DNA from: Chrysomallon squamiferum | Taxonomy: Eukaryota; Mollusca; Gastropoda; Neomphalida; Peltospiridae | DNA: 64,000 nt | Assembly (NCBI GenBank): GCA_012295275.1 | Contig: CM022666.1 | Span: 12,581,275-12,645,274 of the forward strand | Direction of reading: 5' to 3' | Shown here: in pieces, positions 1 to 13,600 of the stretch | How the letters are laid out: each line of letters starts with the position of its first letter | Numbering within the stretch: the first letter of the stretch is position 1 | Notes under the pieces: generated by a model | The model's input: the letters and a program-made list of their open reading frames with translations, nothing else | Databases searched by the model: none | Told to the model about the DNA's origin: nothing | Program-made: the position numbers and the translations under genes

Positions 1-301
1 ATTAAAAGCAACATAATCATTCATTATACAATGGTTATTTTAGTACAGTGTTATCATATATCACAGTTGATGAAGTGTTGATACTTGCAGCTCAACATAT
101 CTCTGATGATTTATCAGCTTTATAAATTTTAGATGTGAAATCAAAAGAATTTGCAATGACTTTGTCGACTTTGTGGCAAGATACGATAAATATGTATTTT
201 TACGGGCACTGATAAAAAATATAACCATATTTATTTCGATAAAAAGTCATACCGAATTTTATGTTAATGTCTTTTTTTTTTTGTTTTTCTTTAAACCACC
301 A

Positions 302-303
<2 letters not shown>

Positions 304-392
<89 letters not shown>
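304..392. repeat. (CT)n microsatellite
   Basis: An uninterrupted CT dinucleotide tract. The counterpart in the duplicated block is 32078-32180, with a different left flank, so the tract marks a rearrangement joint. Confidence 0.95.
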
Positions 393-395
<3 letters not shown>

Positions 396-969
396 CATAT
401 ATCTGTGTTAGCATGTATCAGAGAGTTTATCAAAATAATATATATGGCAAGTCATCATATCTTACCACAAAGTCCACTAAGTGACTGCAGGATATCATAG
501 ATAATAATAAAACACACACACACACATACACACACACACACACACAGGTTTTAGTGTTTAACTGCTAGTTTAGATCATTTTGTAAACGGTTTTCATAGCC
601 TTGCTGAACCGGGCCATTCTTAGTTCGCTGGATAAAGCTGTTCTCACATACAGATTCTGTTCTTATCATATTCTTTTTTCTTATCAATATATATTTTTTA
701 TTTATTTTATTTTATTTTATTTTATTTTATTTTATTTTATTTATTTATTTATTTATTAGTTCTTTTTTGGTTTTTTTAGTTTTCCTCAAATTTATAGACA
801 TATAACCCAAACTTGTATATTCAGTTAAACATGCACACACACATATATAAAAATAATAAACCTTTCTTGCACTTGTTCGATTCCTCTGGTGTGAGTTTTA
901 AATTTACTTATTTACATGTTACAACAAGCAAACCAAAATGACAACACGTCTGGACAGCTAATCTCATTT

Positions 970-1880
970 AAACTACGCTTTCTGGGAAATGCAGTAAAAC
1001 ATGATCGTCAATATTTCAAGCTTATGCTACATGCTTCTCGAAAATGCAATAACTACTAGGTTTTTGTTGAGTTATAAAAACGTTATTGAACAGTCGGAAG
1101 ACTTAGTCAGAACTAAAAAAATTAATTAGCAATATAAAAAAAAAAACGTAACCAGGAAAATGAAAAAGAAAATAGTAGTGTTATGACATCAGACGCTTAT
1201 TTTGCTAGATTCATTTTCTAATCAATCGAAATCACTGAATAATTTAAAGCACTCAACAGCTACCAAGCATCTGTTTTGAAACTATAATATGTAAAATATT
1301 GGTATTCACTTTTTTCATTTTGTAAGAGAAAATGAACGGCTTGTCTATTGTATAGTGCTGTAAACATATTGCGATTTCTTTAATGTATTGTAAATGTTCT
1401 GTTTTTCTTTTTTCGCTTTCGATTCCTCGAGAATAAGCTTTAAGTCGAATTTCAGTCTTTTGTATTTACTGACTGGGTAAAATGTTTTTTTCTGTATGAG
1501 TGTTAATCAGTTTCGTCAGCTAATACTCCCATTTCAACTAAAATTTTTGGGAAATATATGAGTAACATTTCTCGGGAATTAGTCTAGTTTCAGTATTAAT
1601 TTAAAGGTCAAGGACAAATGACTCAATAAGCTGGGGAATTCCCTAATTAAACAATGTTTTCTGGGAAATCCAGTGACGCACAGATAAACAGATAATACTA
1701 TGCATTTCTCGGGAATACGATAACGAACACCTGCTGGTCTTTTCAGGTTTTGTATGAACGTTTCTCGAGAATAGAAAAATAATCAGCTTGACATTTAAAT
1801 AGCTATTGGTCACGTTCCAAAATAACATTATAATCTTTGCATGAAGAATGTTTATGTTGTTATACAGGCATTTGTCGAGA
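970..1880. promoter_or_regulatory. Cluster of TTCN3-4GAA palindromes
   Basis: Short palindromes recur here: TTTCTGGGAAA near 980 and 1658, TTCTCGGGAA near 1571 and 1704, TTCCTCGAGAA near 1423, TTCTCGAGAA near 1760, and relatives near 1031 and 1866. TTCN3GAA is the STAT-type core and TTCN4GAA its variant. The function is unproven, and they may instead be sub-repeats of an old mobile element. The duplicate at 32750-33650 keeps them. Confidence 0.4.
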
Positions 1881-1909
1881 ATAAAACAAGTAAAGAAACA
1901 GAAAGTAGA

Positions 1910-1946
<37 letters not shown>

Positions 1947-2663
1947 TAAAATATAAAAGAAAACGAAACAAAGAAAATGTAATAAAACCAAACTTCATTG
2001 TCCAGGAATCTGAGATAACAAAACAGTTGAACACAAAAACAACGGAACTCATTGGCTATAGCACCCAACAGCTGACAAGCCTTAATTTTGAATTAGTCAT
2101 AAAAACTGTTATTCACATTTTCTTTATACAAGACAAGAATATTGTTTTTTTATTCTGTGTTACGTACAGCTGTACATATATTGTGATTTAACTGTATTTC
2201 TTTAACGATTTATAATGTTTCATGGGTATTTTTCTTTCAAAACAAAATTGTAATTAAAAACACGAGAAAATACAGGGTGTCAAGGGAGTAACAACCATTG
2301 AAGTGAAAACTTTCTGTCTGAAATTTGTTTCATGACAAACAGAATAAAATGTTGATGGTAGAATGATAGTGAAGAAAATTAAAATATATATATATATATA
2401 TTTTTTTTTATCTTTCACACGTATCAGATACATTCACATACAAACATACATATCTATTCAGTGTCGTCAATATGTTTTCTTTAGTCAACTATATATTATG
2501 TATTATATATATGATGGTATATTCAAAATACAGTACAGATACAAGTAATGATATATACCTAGGGCTTGTTGAATTCCTCGAGAATAAGCTCTAAAATTTA
2601 GTGAGTCACAGATATCAAATGAACTGACACGCTGATCTCGACAGCTTGAACAGTAGCTGATTT

Positions 2664-2765
2664 ATCAGGTGTCGGAAACCCTTGGCCTGCGGGGTACATC
2701 CGGCACGCGATGGATTTTAGTCCGGTCCTCCAGCTAAACACTTGGAAACCAGTTATTACCGTAAC
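2664..2765. mobile_element. hAT-like element terminus (type A)
   Basis: The segment starts CAGGTGTCGGAAACCCTTGG, continues with a GC-rich stretch and then ATTTTAG. This resembles the hAT superfamily end pattern CAGGGGTCGGCAAAC...CGGCCCGC. Near-identical copies start near 19797, 21237, 22738, 27510 and 34527, each followed by a (GA)n tract. No transposase is visible, so it would be a non-autonomous remnant. Confidence 0.45.
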
Positions 2766-2816
2766 TTCATTGTTTTTTTCTTTAAACCTCCCTTTTTGGA
2801 GCTCAATACTGAAGAT

Positions 2817-5436
<2,620 letters not shown>

Positions 5437-5867
5437 TTACCAAGCCACATTTACACCTAAAAAATGGCGCGTTGGATCAGCCATTATGTGATCAAAATGA
5501 GAGGTTTTCACGTACACCAAGTCACCAGCATTTAGAGTGAATGTTCCGCTCAGATAACTTGGGTATTCATCATACTTTCTGTAGAAGTCAGTATCACACT
5601 CAGTGAAGTTGTTGCTAAGCAACACCTCATCTTCAGCCGTTGTTGCCTTGTATCTCATCACAAGATGTTTCCAGATTTGGTTCTCGTCGTAATCTTTGTC
5701 TTTCAGTTTTTGCCAGTCAAACACCATCTGGCTGTAGACTCGATACATTCCGTGTGTTGGTATGGTTATTTTACCATTTTCGTATTTCATCCAGTTCCGA
5801 ACGATACTGCGTTTCAACTGGTCTTCACTGTTCCAGTTTCGAATCATCCGAACTGATGTGTCATTTG
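5437..5867 (-). CDS. TNF-homology-domain exon (terminal), copy 1, intact
   Basis: This is the last exon of a TNF-superfamily ligand. It begins after the acceptor tatatag and ends at TAA (5439-5437), giving about 143 residues. Family hallmarks are visible: GKITIPTHGMYRVYSQMVF (the strand C/D signature with its YsQ core), LNAGDLVYVK, then HIMADPTRHFLGVNVAW, equivalent to the D-x-T-x-F-F-G terminal strand of TNF. TNF ligands trimerise outside the cell and bind TNF receptors. It starts in phase 1, matching the A that ends the exon at 6847-6793, so the spliced join reads Thr-Asn-Asp-Thr. A (TTA)n tract lies directly before the acceptor. Only one Cys is evident in the domain, so the usual disulfide of vertebrate TNF is not obvious. 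Family assignment is firm; the receptor is unknown. Confidence 0.88.
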
Positions 5868-5868
5868 C

Positions 5869-5870
<2 letters not shown>

Positions 5871-5933
<63 letters not shown>

Positions 5934-5938
5934 TGATG

Positions 5939-5992
<54 letters not shown>
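5871..5992. repeat. (AAT)n/(TTA)n microsatellite abutting a splice acceptor
   Basis: On the minus strand this reads (TTA)n and runs straight into the acceptor of the TNF-domain exon. It is open in all minus frames and so makes a false N-terminal extension. The equivalent tracts in the other copies are 25642-25693 and about 37360-37430. Confidence 0.9.
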
Positions 5993-6000
<8 letters not shown>

Positions 6001-6444
6001 GATAATAGTGATGAAAATAATGATAATGATAACAATAATAAGAAGATAATAACACAGTATCAATAATAATAACAATAATAATAAAGACATAATGATGATA
6101 ATAGTAATAATGATAATAATATCAAAAACAACAACAATACACATACATACATGTACATAAACGTAACCATAAACATACATAGAAACACAAACATATGTAC
6201 ACGTCACCTCCAGAGTGCAGGTGAATGGGTGTCATATATTTAAGACTCATCACTGGTGCTTTGTGAGGTGTGACAGGACTTTGTCATCCTCTACCAGTGC
6301 TTTTCTCACTATTGTCTAAGTGCAGAGTCACATGTACACAAGACAGAGAACAGTCATTCATAAATACATACAAATATACATACTGTTGTATACAATTGTA
6401 AATCAGCTTAACAGAATAAAACAACCACTTAGTCCAGAAAATTA

Positions 6445-6624
6445 CACTGCCAATATGGCACCTAAAACTGGTGCAAAGTTATTAATACCCCATAATATAT
6501 AGTATAACACACACACACACAAACAGACACACAGTATAACTAACACACACACACACACTACACTGCCAATATGGCATTCACACTGGTGCAAAGTTATTAA
6601 TATCCCATACTATACAGTGTCTCA

Positions 6625-6665
<41 letters not shown>
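6445..6665. repeat. (CA)n and ATGGCA...GGTGCAAAG repeats
   Basis: A segment containing CCAATATGGCA and CTGGTGCAAAGTTATTAAT is repeated twice, separated and followed by (CA)n runs. The copy at 26240-26950 is expanded into a longer compound repeat. Confidence 0.8.
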
Positions 6666-6672
<7 letters not shown>

Positions 6673-6792
6673 ACAAACAAACATACACATAAACACATTT
6701 GTACATACAAATAAAGATACAAGTGATCTGAGATTGAAGGGTTCAGAAAAAAAAAAAAAAAAAAAATAACAAAAAAAAAAAAAAAAAACTAC

Positions 6793-6847
6793 TGTAATCT
6801 GTATCTTCCAGTCCTTGTAGGTGTACCATTGGTTTAAACAGACTCAA
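6793..6847 (-). CDS. TNF-homology-domain first exon (A strand), copy 1
   Basis: A short exon that reads LSLFKPMVHLQGLEDTDY plus one base. The FKPMVHLQG segment matches the KPxAHLxG start of the TNF-homology domain. The acceptor is cttcatcag (phase 0); an alternative acceptor 11 bases upstream (ttttag, start 6858) would be phase 1. Phase 0 fits all the anchor exons. The donor is ACA|GTAGTT, weaker than ACA|GTAGGT in the copies at 27 and 37.9 kb. The phase 1 end joins cleanly to the exon at 5867. Confidence 0.7.
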
Positions 6848-7661
6848 CTGATGAAGAGCTAAAACATAAATAAACAATGACTTTAATATTTTAACTACTG
6901 TTTGTACTTTGATTCTTCTTTCTCTTATTAGTATTAGTAGTGATTACTAGTACTAGTACTAGTAGCAGCAGCATTAGTAGAGATAGTAGTAGTAATAGTA
7001 GTTTACTGCATTACTTTCCTATTTCATTCCAGTGTGTGTTTGTGTGTGTCACATTGATGTATGTTACATATGCCTAATGATTTTAAATATGTCAAATAAT
7101 ATATACTGTCTATGCCTAATGATATATACACCAGAATTCATTAAAGTACTTCAGTGTTAGGAAATTTAAAAAAAAAAAAAAAAAAAAAATTAAAAGAGAT
7201 ATACAAAATAGATTAACTGTTAATATCATCAAACGAATCATTAAGCTCATAGATAATAATCAAATGCAATAAGGTTAGCTATCCCATGAAGAAAATATGT
7301 TTTTAATTATTGTTAGAAATGGGTGAAACATAACAATTAGCTTTACATTACAAGAATATAAACTTCTTACTAATTGATCTTTTACTCCTCAATGGTTTAA
7401 TAGATGAAGTTTTTATTCCATTTAAAGTTCTTTATAAATCTGAAAAGTTAAAATGATTGAAGAATAATGAATATAATAATAGTTTCTAAGACACATTTTC
7501 TAAAGTGGTGGTGGATGTTTGGTATGTATTTAATTGTCAAAGGAAATGGCATCAGAAAAGTGTGTATGTGTTTTGTTAGTGACTGTATATGTAGATATGT
7601 TTCTCTTTTTTAATTTTTTATTTCACTCACTCCTTATTCAAATTTTGGATGATTTTCAAAA

Positions 7662-7735
7662 TGTGGACACTATCTGTAACATCTACACACAGGAGACTGA
7701 AGAAAGGTTAACTTGTGACAGTAAGGATGTCAAGA
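7662..7735 (-). CDS. Possible stalk exon (uncertain)
   Basis: On the minus strand a frame containing VDVTDSVHILKIIQNLNK lies between cttcag and a strong donor, GA|GTGAGTG. A diverged relative at 8290-8380 reads IDITDSVLFLKIINIFNK before the same type of donor, and the differences are mostly conservative, which hints at coding. A third copy near 38975 has lost the donor. Its phases do not fit the anchor and TNF exons, so it may be a relic or unrelated. Confidence 0.2.
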
Positions 7736-7769
7736 CAAAAAAAAAATAAAAAATAAAAAAAAACATCTA

Positions 7770-8640
7770 AAGACGAAAGGAAGGTAAACATTTAATATCA
7801 ACTAAACAAGGTATGAAGAAGTTGGGAATGTGAACATTTTATAACAGAATACAGAGAGGAAAGAAAGATAAAATATTTAATAACAAGATATAAAGAAGGA
7901 ACGAAGTTAGACATTTAATAAAAACAAGTATAAAGAAGAAGAGAACTTAACAAGGTAGACATTTAATAAAAAAAAAAGTATAAATAAAAAAGAAGGAAAC
8001 ATTTAGTAACAAAGTATTAAACATTTAATAAAAATGTATAAAGAAGAAAGGAATGTAAACATTTAATAGGAAAGTATAAAGAAGAAAAGTAAGCAAACAT
8101 TTAATAACAAAGTATAAAGACAAAATAATGCATAAATATTTAGTAACAAGATTCAAAGAAGACTGTAAGGAATCAGTACAAATGAAAATCAGAAAAATGT
8201 ATTTAACTGTCCAAGGAAATCGCAAGTGAGAAACGTTTGTGTGTGGTCTTTTTAGCATATATATATATTTAAGAGATATGTTTCTCTTTTTTTGACTTTA
8301 TTTAACTCACTCCTTATTAAAAATGTTTATGATTTTCAAAAATAGGACACTATCTGTAATATCTATACTGAAGAAAGGTTAACTTGTGACAGTAAGGATG
8401 TCAAGAAGAAAAGAACAAAGATAAAAACATCTAAAGAAGGAAGGAAAGAAAACATTTAATAACTGGGTATAAAGAAGGAAGAAAGATAAAAGATTTAATA
8501 ACAAGATACAAAGAAGGAAGGAAGGTAGACATTTAATAAAAATTTATAAGAAAGAAAGGAATGTTAACATTTAATAACAGGTATGAAGAAGAAAAGCAAG
8601 TAAACATTTAGTAACAGGTGCAAAGAAGCCTGGAAGGAAA
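7770..8640. repeat. Degenerate ~40-bp minisatellite
   Basis: Units built from AAACATTTAATAA and GTATAAAGAAG recur irregularly at 7770-8170 and 8430-8640, with a duplicated stretch (GACACTATCTGTAA) between. Related units lie at 10860-11030 and 39060-39160. Confidence 0.7.
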
Positions 8641-9334
8641 CAGTACAAATGAAAATTAGAAAAATGTGACAATATACATCTGCAGGGATTATCCGAGTCT
8701 ATATTCTGTGCAATATTTTTAACCTTACAGTTACCGTTTAAAATCATCTACGACACTGTATCTCGCAATGGTATAGGCATATGATTTTTTCAAATGCTAA
8801 ATTATGTTGAGGAATAAAACAAAACTATTTATTTATTTATATATTGTAATAATGGTACTGTTTTAATTTAAAAATAAATATAAACTTGAACGTTATTTAC
8901 ACTGGTGATTGTGTTTCAGTGTTTGTATTCATGTTCGGCTGATGTGATTTCCAGTTTCAACAACAATTAACAGAGTTTTAAATTTTTTGGTCTGAATCTT
9001 TCTTTGGCAATTCAAAATCATCATTAACGTGCACGGTAGTTTAGTATCACAAATTGCCTTTCATTCGCTATTCCAGTATGTTTACAGGACAACAATGGAA
9101 ATAGTGTTTTTCACATTCTCGAGCTCTCGTGGTATTTTAATGTTTGTATGTAGACCTTTTCACATTGCTGTACAAAATAAATCGTACGAAATAAAATGTT
9201 ATATTAACATTCTAAGGAAACGCCCAAGCCTAAAGCTATTGCTTAGTACATATTTAAATTATTATTATTTTCTCATGTTATTTGCAATAATTATTAATTT
9301 ATTTTTAGATTTATTATTTTTACAGGAAATAATG

Positions 9335-9382
<48 letters not shown>

Positions 9383-9412
9383 CAATTTATAAATAAAAAC
9401 CTTCTTAAAATC

Positions 9413-9646
9413 TCACTTTCCAATACATTTAGTTGTTTGATTAATTTCCTTCCTTTTTGTAAAAAACACTGCAGTTGTTTCCTGACATAATACGCAATTA
9501 TAGTTTACAGGCGTTTGTTGTTTTGTCGACAGTAAAATAAATAAAACAACAGACACAATTCCTCCAAAGATACTGATGCAGAAAACCACCAAAAAAAGAC
9601 CTTTATCCTGTACGAAGTAAGCATTATGGCGGAGAAATAGTAACAT
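9413..9646 (-). CDS. TNF-ligand anchor exon, type 2, copy 1
   Basis: An open frame of 77 codons from ATG at 9646. It has a short cytoplasmic start, a hydrophobic segment (about residues 16-39, GLFLVVFCISIFGGIVSVVL and following) and a Cys-containing extracellular stretch with VNYNCVLCQETTAV. The orientation is that of a type II membrane protein such as a TNF ligand. It lies upstream of the exons at 6847 and 5867 on the same strand. The expected donor (AAG|GTTTTT) comes after an in-frame TGA; an earlier GTGAGA could serve instead, in phase 2. The paralogue at 39.8 kb lacks the stop. Either a relic or an alternative first exon. Confidence 0.45.
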   Translation of the reverse strand: MLLFLRHNAYFVQDKGLFLVVFCISIFGGIVSVVLFILLSTKQQTPVNYNCVLCQETTAVFFTKRKEINQTTKCIGK

Positions 9647-9660
9647 AGGACACAAAACGA

Positions 9661-9670
9661 GTCACGTGAC
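9661..9670. promoter_or_regulatory. GTCACGTGAC palindrome upstream of type 2 anchor exon
   Basis: A perfect 10-base palindrome with a CACGTG E-box core, the form bound by USF and TFE/MITF-class bHLH-ZIP factors. It sits 15 bases upstream of the ATG at 9646 and is conserved at 39971-39980 upstream of the paralogue. Confidence 0.5.
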
Positions 9671-10334
9671 GCTTCATATCAATAATTCTACGCTACACAA
9701 TTCGGGACAAAATTTAATAAACGCGTAGTTGTTGCATGCAGTTTTTTGTCTAATTATTACAATTCTGATGTTTATTAATTACTTGTTTTTGTGATGATGA
9801 CAATCATCATTATTACAAACCTTGTTATTATAAATAGTAATTTTATCTGTTTATTAGGAGTATTAGTAACTGTAATATAGGTATGTCTACTTAAGAAAAA
9901 AGAAAAGAAAAAAAGGTACGATGAATGCCTCCATGAAGTCGCTCTTTCCAATGCAATATTTACTGTTTGATTTTTCTTCGTTTGCAACTAACCCTTCCTT
10001 CAAAAAAACACAACAAAACAAAAACTTATTTCTCATGGCACGACAAAAACTAATGCTTTTATACCTTGTAGCTTAATTTTTTCATGAGTGGCTGGCGCTC
10101 ACGTTTCTTTCTTGTTTATTAACGACACAGACAAGAGAACAGAGCAGATATTGAATTGAATATATTTATTTCAGACGAGTATATCTTTATTTCAGACGAG
10201 TTTGAAGTGGTGTGTGTTTGTTCGTAACGTCTAGAGGAAGTTACACTTAATTGAAATATAAAATTTAAAAACGAATACCTTGTTCAGGCCCCCGTTACTA
10301 ACACAACGTTTAATAGTTTGTTTTCTGCACTCAC

Positions 10335-10469
10335 CTTCTTCTCTTCGCACAATATAGGCTCTGTCTGTGTGTGTGATCCGCGGTTTTGATACATAACAAC
10401 CTTCAAAGCAATCGAAACAGTCGCTAGAAGTATGTTGAGACACAACAGGACACAAACTACAGTTCTCAT
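10335..10469 (-). CDS. TNF-ligand anchor exon, type 1, copy at locus A
   Basis: A 45-codon exon from ATG 10469 to the strong donor AAG|GTGAGT. It encodes a tiny cytoplasmic start (MRT), a hydrophobic segment (about residues 4-26, VVCVLLCLNILLATVSIALK) and an extracellular start with NRGSHTQTEPILCEEKK. This is the architecture of the N-terminus of a type II single-pass ligand. It ends in phase 0, matching the exon at 6847. A second donor (AAG|GTATTC, near 10279) lies downstream but is preceded by an in-frame TGA here. It is the single-copy counterpart of the array at 40.6-48.0 kb. Confidence 0.6.
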
Positions 10470-10584
10470 TATTTTTTTTTTTATCCATTTTTTTTTTTTT
10501 GTTTTTTTTTTTTTTTTTTTTTTGTTTTAATTTCTGCTTTTAAAAGCTCTCTCTGGCAAAGCCAGGGTGTGAGTTAATTTTTAT

Positions 10585-10790
10585 ACGTGTACGAGGACCA
10601 ATCACAGCTAGACTTAGCAGAAGTACACCACTTGTCACATAATCCGCCCTTGTATACGTCATAAAAAGCTGAACGATACGATGCTCCGTTGTGACAGACA
10701 CGCCAACTGACCTGTCGTTGACATACTTGATCACATAAACATTGCTCCGATTAGCAGGTTAATTTTATTCAGTTTCAGTTTTTCGTGTAT
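10585..10790 (-). promoter_or_regulatory. Promoter-like block of locus A anchor exon
   Basis: It contains a CCAAT box (near 10600, plus strand) and, near 10770-10784, GAAAAACTGAAACTGAA on the minus strand, an ISRE-like pair of GAAA repeats. The CRE found in the array copies is not present here; only a TACGTCA half-site occurs near 10655. The spacing relative to the ATG resembles the array units. Confidence 0.45.
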
Positions 10791-11078
10791 AGTATCACTG
10801 ACTGACACCTCGTACCACAAGTACGCTTTTCAGGAATAAGTCATTTTATTAACAAATAATTGTACGAGTTAATACATTTAATACAACTAAACAAGGTATA
10901 AATAAGTTGGGAACGTGAACATTTTATAACAGAATATAAAAAGGAACAAAAATAAAACATCTAATAACAAGATATAAAGAAGGAGCAAAGTTAGTCATTT
11001 AATAAAAAAAAAGTATAAAAAAAATCAAAGTATGACAAGAAAATAAAAATCTCTTATGATGCATGCAGGCTATATAAC

Positions 11079-11110
<32 letters not shown>

Positions 11111-11399
11111 CAACAACAACAATAATAGCTGAAGTGTGCAAATGAGAATTTCAGTATAAGTTTAGTGATCTTTCTTCCACTACAAAAATCACCCAGGTTA
11201 TGTTGTTAACTCAGTATTTTTGTTGTTACCATTACTTTGTTTTAATTTTATTTTATAAATACAATGAGAGACAAATTCATTTCAAAGTGTGCAATGCTTG
11301 GTTCACCACTGGATCATTACATTTTGTATTTAAAACAACAAAACACAAAAAACACATTCTCTTATTTGGTCTAGTAGCTGATATAAAAATGATGCTGTC

Positions 11400-11561
11400 A
11401 TCATTATAAAACGTTAATATAGTGAATGTAACCTTCACTGAAGTACTTGAAACTCTGCTGACGGCTTTTGAAAGATATAGCCGTATCTCTTAAAAAATCC
11501 AGACAGAAATTCACTGACAGATCGGACAATTTAGTCCTTTTTCTACGTGATTCTTCCGCCA
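11400..11561 (-). CDS. Hypothetical first exon starting MAEESRRKRTKLSDLS
   Basis: ATG at 11561 opens a frame with a basic N-terminus (MAEESRRKRTKLSDLS) followed by NFCLDFLRDTAISF. It runs to TAA near 11400 with no compelling donor. It lies just downstream (minus strand) of a GC-box-containing segment that is tandemly duplicated. The related segment at 49.2 kb has a 1-base insertion after the arginine/lysine run and is frameshifted. No family recognised. It could be the start of a small gene or a retained 5' exon. Confidence 0.35.
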
Positions 11562-11571
11562 TTCTTTTTAG

Positions 11572-11808
11572 TTTAACTAACCGAGCAACAATCGGGTTAC
11601 ACCCCTTTTGGGGGCGGAGTTACGTACGCTGACTAATGTAATCGTTTATATCTGTATGTGTATGTTTTGTAAATAGAACTTTCAATCATAGCTTAACTAA
11701 CCGAGCAACAATCGGGTTACACCCCTTTTGAGGCGGAGTTACGTATGCTGACTAATGTAATCGTTTATAACTGTATGTGCATGTTTTGGAAATAGAACTT
11801 TCAATCAT
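11572..11808. repeat. Tandemly duplicated ~117-bp promoter-like segment
   Basis: Two copies, 11572-11690 and 11692-11808, share AACCGAGCAACAATCGGGTT and CACCCCTTTTGggGGCGGAGTT, differing by a few bases and a 2-base indel. The GGGGCGGAGT box is a GC-box-like motif in otherwise very AT-rich DNA. A single copy lies at 49225-49345. Confidence 0.75.
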
Positions 11809-11981
11809 ACATTCCTTGTAATTTTATATTTAATGCTGTAACATGTTTGTTTTGAACTAATACTGGATGTTAATGAAATAGTATTTCTTCATATTTCTAT
11901 TAAAGTATTATTTGTTTTGTTGTTATTTTGTTGCAAATTAAGGAAATGTAAACGACAATTATATTGTTCGATAACCGGTCA

Positions 11982-12223
11982 AACGAAGAAATAATACGTT
12001 CGATTCTATGGTCGGAGAATTTCAAAATTCTTACCTTTGTGCAGTCACATGTATCCGAGTTGATTTTCGATGAATTCAGCTGTTCCCACGGCCTTCCGCA
12101 TATGATTGATCCACTTGAGGCATTTTTGTAAATTCCATTTTGCTTTGGAAAAGACACGAGTATTACACCAACTGTTCGTTCCGGATATTGATCATACACA
12201 GACTGTAACTTTATCTCTTTACC
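11982..12223 (-). CDS. Hypothetical Cys-containing exon
   Basis: An open frame reading RTVGVILVSFPKQNGIYK, then IICGRPWEQLNSSKI, ending DTCDCTK at a strong donor, AAG|GTAAGA. The acceptor could be ttacag (start near 12210) or the frame could begin slightly further upstream. It has two potential N-glycosylation sites (NAS, NSS) and three Cys, which suggests an extracellular segment. No family recognised. A degenerate copy is recognisable at 49358-49450. Confidence 0.4.
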
Positions 12224-12369
12224 ACGATAGTGTTTAAGCTTCTACACACGTGGAATAAAATAATACAAGCATGCTCGTTTCTCATTGGATCATGTATGGC
12301 AGAGGGGAGGGTCAACTCAGTGTGTTTAGTAAATTTATACTCGCTAAAACTTATTGGAGGATGACATTT

Positions 12370-12375
12370 GTTTAA

Positions 12376-12427
<52 letters not shown>

Positions 12428-12428
12428 A

Positions 12429-12462
<34 letters not shown>
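12370..12462. repeat. (AAT)n microsatellite
   Basis: Two AAT runs separated by AAATAAAAATTA. They give a false poly-Leu/poly-Tyr frame on the minus strand. Confidence 0.9.
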
Positions 12463-12463
<1 letters not shown>

Positions 12464-12901
12464 CGTAACGCAAAAATACCTCAAACTCAAGGTGAATAGT
12501 TTCATTGTTTTCTTTTGATGAGAAATAAGTTCGCGAGCTTTAAAAGAATACGAAATGACATTATCAATAAAAACCTTAAAATATTTGTGCAAACATAAAG
12601 TTTGTTCTTTTAAGAGTTACTCTGTTTTACTGACAACATTTGGTCGCTAAATGTACGATACAATCACTTCAAAACATATACTAACACTGTGAATTTAACA
12701 TTATTACTTAATTATTATTATTATTATTATTATTATTTTATTTTATTTTATTTTTTATCCACCGTTTGCTTGGCAAGGGAGCCAAATGTAACTATCCTAA
12801 TTGTGGGGATCAAATATAGGTGTCGATCTGAGACAAGAGTGCAATTTTGAAATTGATATAACACGACCAAACTTCCAGTTACACTTCGTCTACAAGTTAT
12901 C

Positions 12902-13156
12902 GTGTATCTGACAACACTAACGAGCAGTTTGTTTACACTTTGTTTAATTAAAGGATTTCTACTTTATATTACAGTAATTACACTTTTACAAAACTCTAAA
13001 GGGGGACATAAACATTTTTTAGATGCTGAGGTGGGGCATGGAGCAAAAATGATGGGAACCAGTGATGTAAGGCAAGAAAAGACAGCCTGGAATTATTCCT
13101 CAGAACCGAGTGTCTCTTCATCTGGTGTCTTTCTGTTTTTATTAAAAGAGATCTAA
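12902..13156 (+). CDS. Hypothetical open frame with a hydrophobic segment
   Basis: An open frame with no early ATG (it would begin at GTG). It has a hydrophobic stretch (LFTLCLIKGFLLYITVITLL), then a polar part with DAEVGHGAKMMGTSDVRQEK and a stop at 13154-13156. It is not repeat-derived, but neither start nor splice sites are convincing and no copy is present at the duplicated locus for comparison. Probably chance; kept because the polar half has protein-like composition. Confidence 0.15.
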   Translation: MYLTTLTSSLFTLCLIKGFLLYITVITLLQNSKGGHKHFLDAEVGHGAKMMGTSDVRQEKTAWNYSSEPSVSSSGVFLFLLKEI

Positions 13157-13439
13157 ATCAGTTCCATATGCATATCAGTAGATAAAGCCATCCGTTTGAT
13201 ATTAACAATTAATCTATTTTATATATATATATATATATATTTAATTTGCTATTAATGAAATCTGGAGTGAATTTTCCTGACATTTTTTAAATATCACAAT
13301 AAAATATGAATATCACTGATGTGTTATTTTATTGTTGTATTTACTTTGTTATTAAAAACGACTGGTACCAAAATCATAGGTTATTGTAGTAGTATACAAA
13401 ATTGGAGAGGCATCAATAACAGGCATATACTGCATATAT

Positions 13440-13600
13440 ATATATGTACATATACATCATTAGGCATATATATGTGTGTGTGCGTGTATGTATGTGTGTT
13501 TGTATGTGTGTATGTGTGTGTATGTATGTATGTATGCATGTATGTATGTATGTGTGTATGTATGTATGTATGTGTGTATGTATGTGTGTGTGTGTTTGTA
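13440..13600. repeat. (TG)n/(TGTA)n compound microsatellite
   Basis: TATA, TG and TATG repeats; the related short tract is 49460-49530. Confidence 0.9.

Larger units (their letters stand above)
1..2400. repeat. Gene-poor segmental duplication, copy 1
   Basis: This block reappears in the same orientation from 31835 onward (position 1 matches 31835), with scattered substitutions and some indels. Around the (CT)n tract the second copy lacks about 60 bases that are present here. I see no convincing exon. The open frames over 173-500 and 1643-2191 come from (CT)n and (AAT)n repeats. It contains a cluster of short palindromes described separately, a (TTTTA)n stretch near 690-760 and a (CA)n stretch near 512-546. 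Confidence 0.8.

Noticed and set aside
5868-6207. Poly-Tyr/Ile/Leu N-terminal extension of the TNF domain frame
   Set aside because: It comes from the (TTA)n intron tract; the clear acceptor tatatag and the matching phase of the exon at 6847 place it outside the coding sequence.
9775-9987. Minus-strand frame MQTKKNQTVNIALERATSWR
   Set aside because: The duplicated counterpart near 40080-40290 is not open over the same span, and no splice signals fit.
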